A DNA stretch of 15,489 bases from Bacteroidaceae bacterium (lineage in GTDB: Bacteria; Bacteroidota; Bacteroidia; Bacteroidales; Bacteroidaceae): positions 1-15,489 of the forward strand of contig JAFYMV010000045.1 in assembly GCA_017548225.1 (NCBI GenBank), in the 5' to 3' direction. Position numbers and translations under genes: made by a program. The notes under the pieces are model-generated. The model did no database searches, was not told the origin of the DNA, and saw only the letters and a list, made by a program, of their open reading frames with translations. Shown in pieces: positions 14,791 to 15,489 of the stretch (the first letter of the stretch is position 1; every line of letters starts with the position of its first letter).

Positions 14791-15270
14791 TCATCCCTCA
14801 ACATCTTGGCGCAGCGTGGCGAGCAATCCCTCGCAAGCATCTTCAAGAATATCGATGACATTCTCAAATCCCTGCGCACCGCCATAGTAAGGGTCGGGCA
14901 CATGATCGGCCACGATACGCGTGCAGTACTCTGTCATGCGATGTATCTTCTCTTCTGCCTCAACACTGGGTGCCAGCTCATGCAAGCGACTGATATTACT
15001 GTCATCCATACCAATGACAAGGTCAAAGTCTTCAAAGTCGCTCATACGCACCGGACGCGATAGATGCGTGATATGATAACCTCGTCTTGAAGCATGAGCA
15101 CGCATACGCGGGTCGGCCTGCTCACCTTGATGATAACTGATAAGTCCCGCCGAGTCCACCTCAATAGCCTTATCCAACCCCTCACGACGCAGTACAGTAC
15201 GCATCACTTCCTCTGCAGTGCATGAGCGACAGATATTGCCGAGGCAGACAAACAATATTCGTTGTTTCAT
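14791..15270 (-). CDS. Low-molecular-weight protein tyrosine phosphatase
   Basis: This 159-residue cytosolic phosphatase hydrolyses phosphotyrosine. In bacteria such enzymes often act with tyrosine kinases that control capsule or exopolysaccharide export, but no such kinase is in this window. The catalytic P-loop is CLGNICRS (9-16), with nucleophile Cys9 and Arg15 (CX5R). The general-acid Asp lies in VPDPYYGG (124-131), with Asp126 in the conserved DPYYG context. The length is standard (about 150-165). Just after the P-loop the sequence is SCTAE where most family members have SPTAE, placing an extra cysteine at 17 close to the active site. The ATG complementary to 15268-15270 gives an N-terminus (MKQRILFVCLGN) that fits the family exactly. 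Confidence 0.95.
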   Translation of the reverse strand: MKQRILFVCLGNICRSCTAEEVMRTVLRREGLDKAIEVDSAGLISYHQGEQADPRMRAHASRRGYHITHLSRPVRMSDFEDFDLVIGMDDSNISRLHELAPSVEAEEKIHRMTEYCTRIVADHVPDPYYGGAQGFENVIDILEDACEGLLATLRQDVEG

Positions 15271-15378
15271 TATACGATAGATTATACCTTAATATTATAA
15301 GAATGGCTAGCACAACACTCCGGACAAGTCATCACATTATGACAATGCCGCAATATTATGCGTTGTGAGATATGTGCA

Positions 15379-15386
15379 CAAAGGTA
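15379..15386 (-). promoter_or_regulatory. -7 promoter box upstream of the phosphatase gene
   Basis: The minus strand reads TACCTTTG (plus strand CAAAGGTA), a full TAnnTTTG match. It lies about 110 bases upstream of the phosphatase ATG. No -33 TTTG is found at the normal distance. The intervening DNA (15271-15378) shows only a small GTCAT/ATGAC inverted repeat. Confidence 0.55.
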
Positions 15387-15430
15387 ATGCTTTTTTGTAA
15401 TACTACTTGCGACTTTATATAAAAAAAGAC

Positions 15431-15449
15431 GGTCGTCATCCCGACGACC
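15431..15449. other. Small perfect hairpin before the last reading frame
   Basis: GGTCGTC (15431-15437) and GACGACC (15443-15449) form a seven-pair stem with a five-base loop. On the plus strand it lies in the leader of the reading frame at 15478. On the minus strand it is followed after three bases by seven T residues, so it could also terminate leftward transcription entering from beyond the window. Confidence 0.6.
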
Positions 15450-15477
15450 AATCTTCCAACTTTAAAAATCTAATACC

Positions 15478-15489
15478 ATGAAAAACACA
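15478..15489 (+). CDS. Start of a reading frame cut by the window edge
   Basis: ATGAAAAACACA encodes Met-Lys-Asn-Thr and then the window ends. The AT-rich lead-in TTTAAAAATCTAATACC before the ATG and the lysine start suggest a true translation start. Nothing can be said of the product. It could be a normal gene or a short leader peptide associated with the hairpin at 15431-15449. No Shine-Dalgarno sequence is seen, which is common in this phylum. Confidence 0.4.

Noticed and set aside
1..15489. A new defence, mobile or secretion system
   Set aside because: Every gene but one is a recognisable housekeeping type and no transposase, integrase, nuclease or toxin-like gene is present. The unknowns are one small membrane protein and several intergenic repeats.

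Overview
The window reads as chromosomal DNA from a member of the Bacteroidota, most likely order Bacteroidales and possibly the Prevotella/Bacteroides group. Two lines support this. First, several start regions carry the Bacteroidota sigma-factor -7 box TAnnTTTG, and two of these also have a TTTG element 19-20 bases upstream (before dxs and lysS). Second, the gene content and order fit the group: a 575-residue LysRS with a C-terminal extension, a short ~447-residue Pgi, and a nadK / pdxJ-exbB-exbD-tonB block. The genus call is an inference.

Layout. Bases 1-588 hold no convincing gene. They contain an AT-rich start, a GC-rich stretch full of inverted repeats that could fold as a branched RNA, a direct repeat and two promoters. 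dxs (isoprenoid precursor synthesis) and trkA (potassium uptake regulation) follow as a probable operon, closed by a terminator. An unrecognised two-helix membrane protein and a CaCA-family Na+/Ca2+ antiporter form the next pair. lysS then has its own strong promoter and overlaps gpsA by one base. As given, lysS is split by an apparent single-base deletion near 6710, and sequencing or assembly error is the likeliest cause. pgi and a HAD phosphatase / beta-phosphoglucomutase-like gene follow. They meet the oppositely oriented nadK at a strong bidirectional terminator.

nadK and pdxJ diverge, and their -7 boxes face each other with transcription starts predicted almost on top of one another. pdxJ is followed by exbB-exbD-tonB, the inner-membrane complex that energises TonB-dependent outer-membrane transport. 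exbD starts with GTG and tonB with a TTG that overlaps the exbD stop. A strong terminator ends that unit. A low-molecular-weight protein tyrosine phosphatase gene lies on the minus strand, and the first four codons of a further plus-strand reading frame sit at the right edge behind a small hairpin.

Overall the genes are housekeeping: isoprenoids, ion balance, tRNA charging, phospholipid precursor, glycolysis, NADP, vitamin B6 and TonB energy. I see no phage, insertion sequence, CRISPR, toxin-antitoxin or defence system, and no clear sign of a new multi-gene system. The most interesting unexplained material is between genes: the structured block at about 104-255, the face-to-face promoters at 11738-11767, and several families of short repeats and hairpins that look like dispersed intergenic elements.
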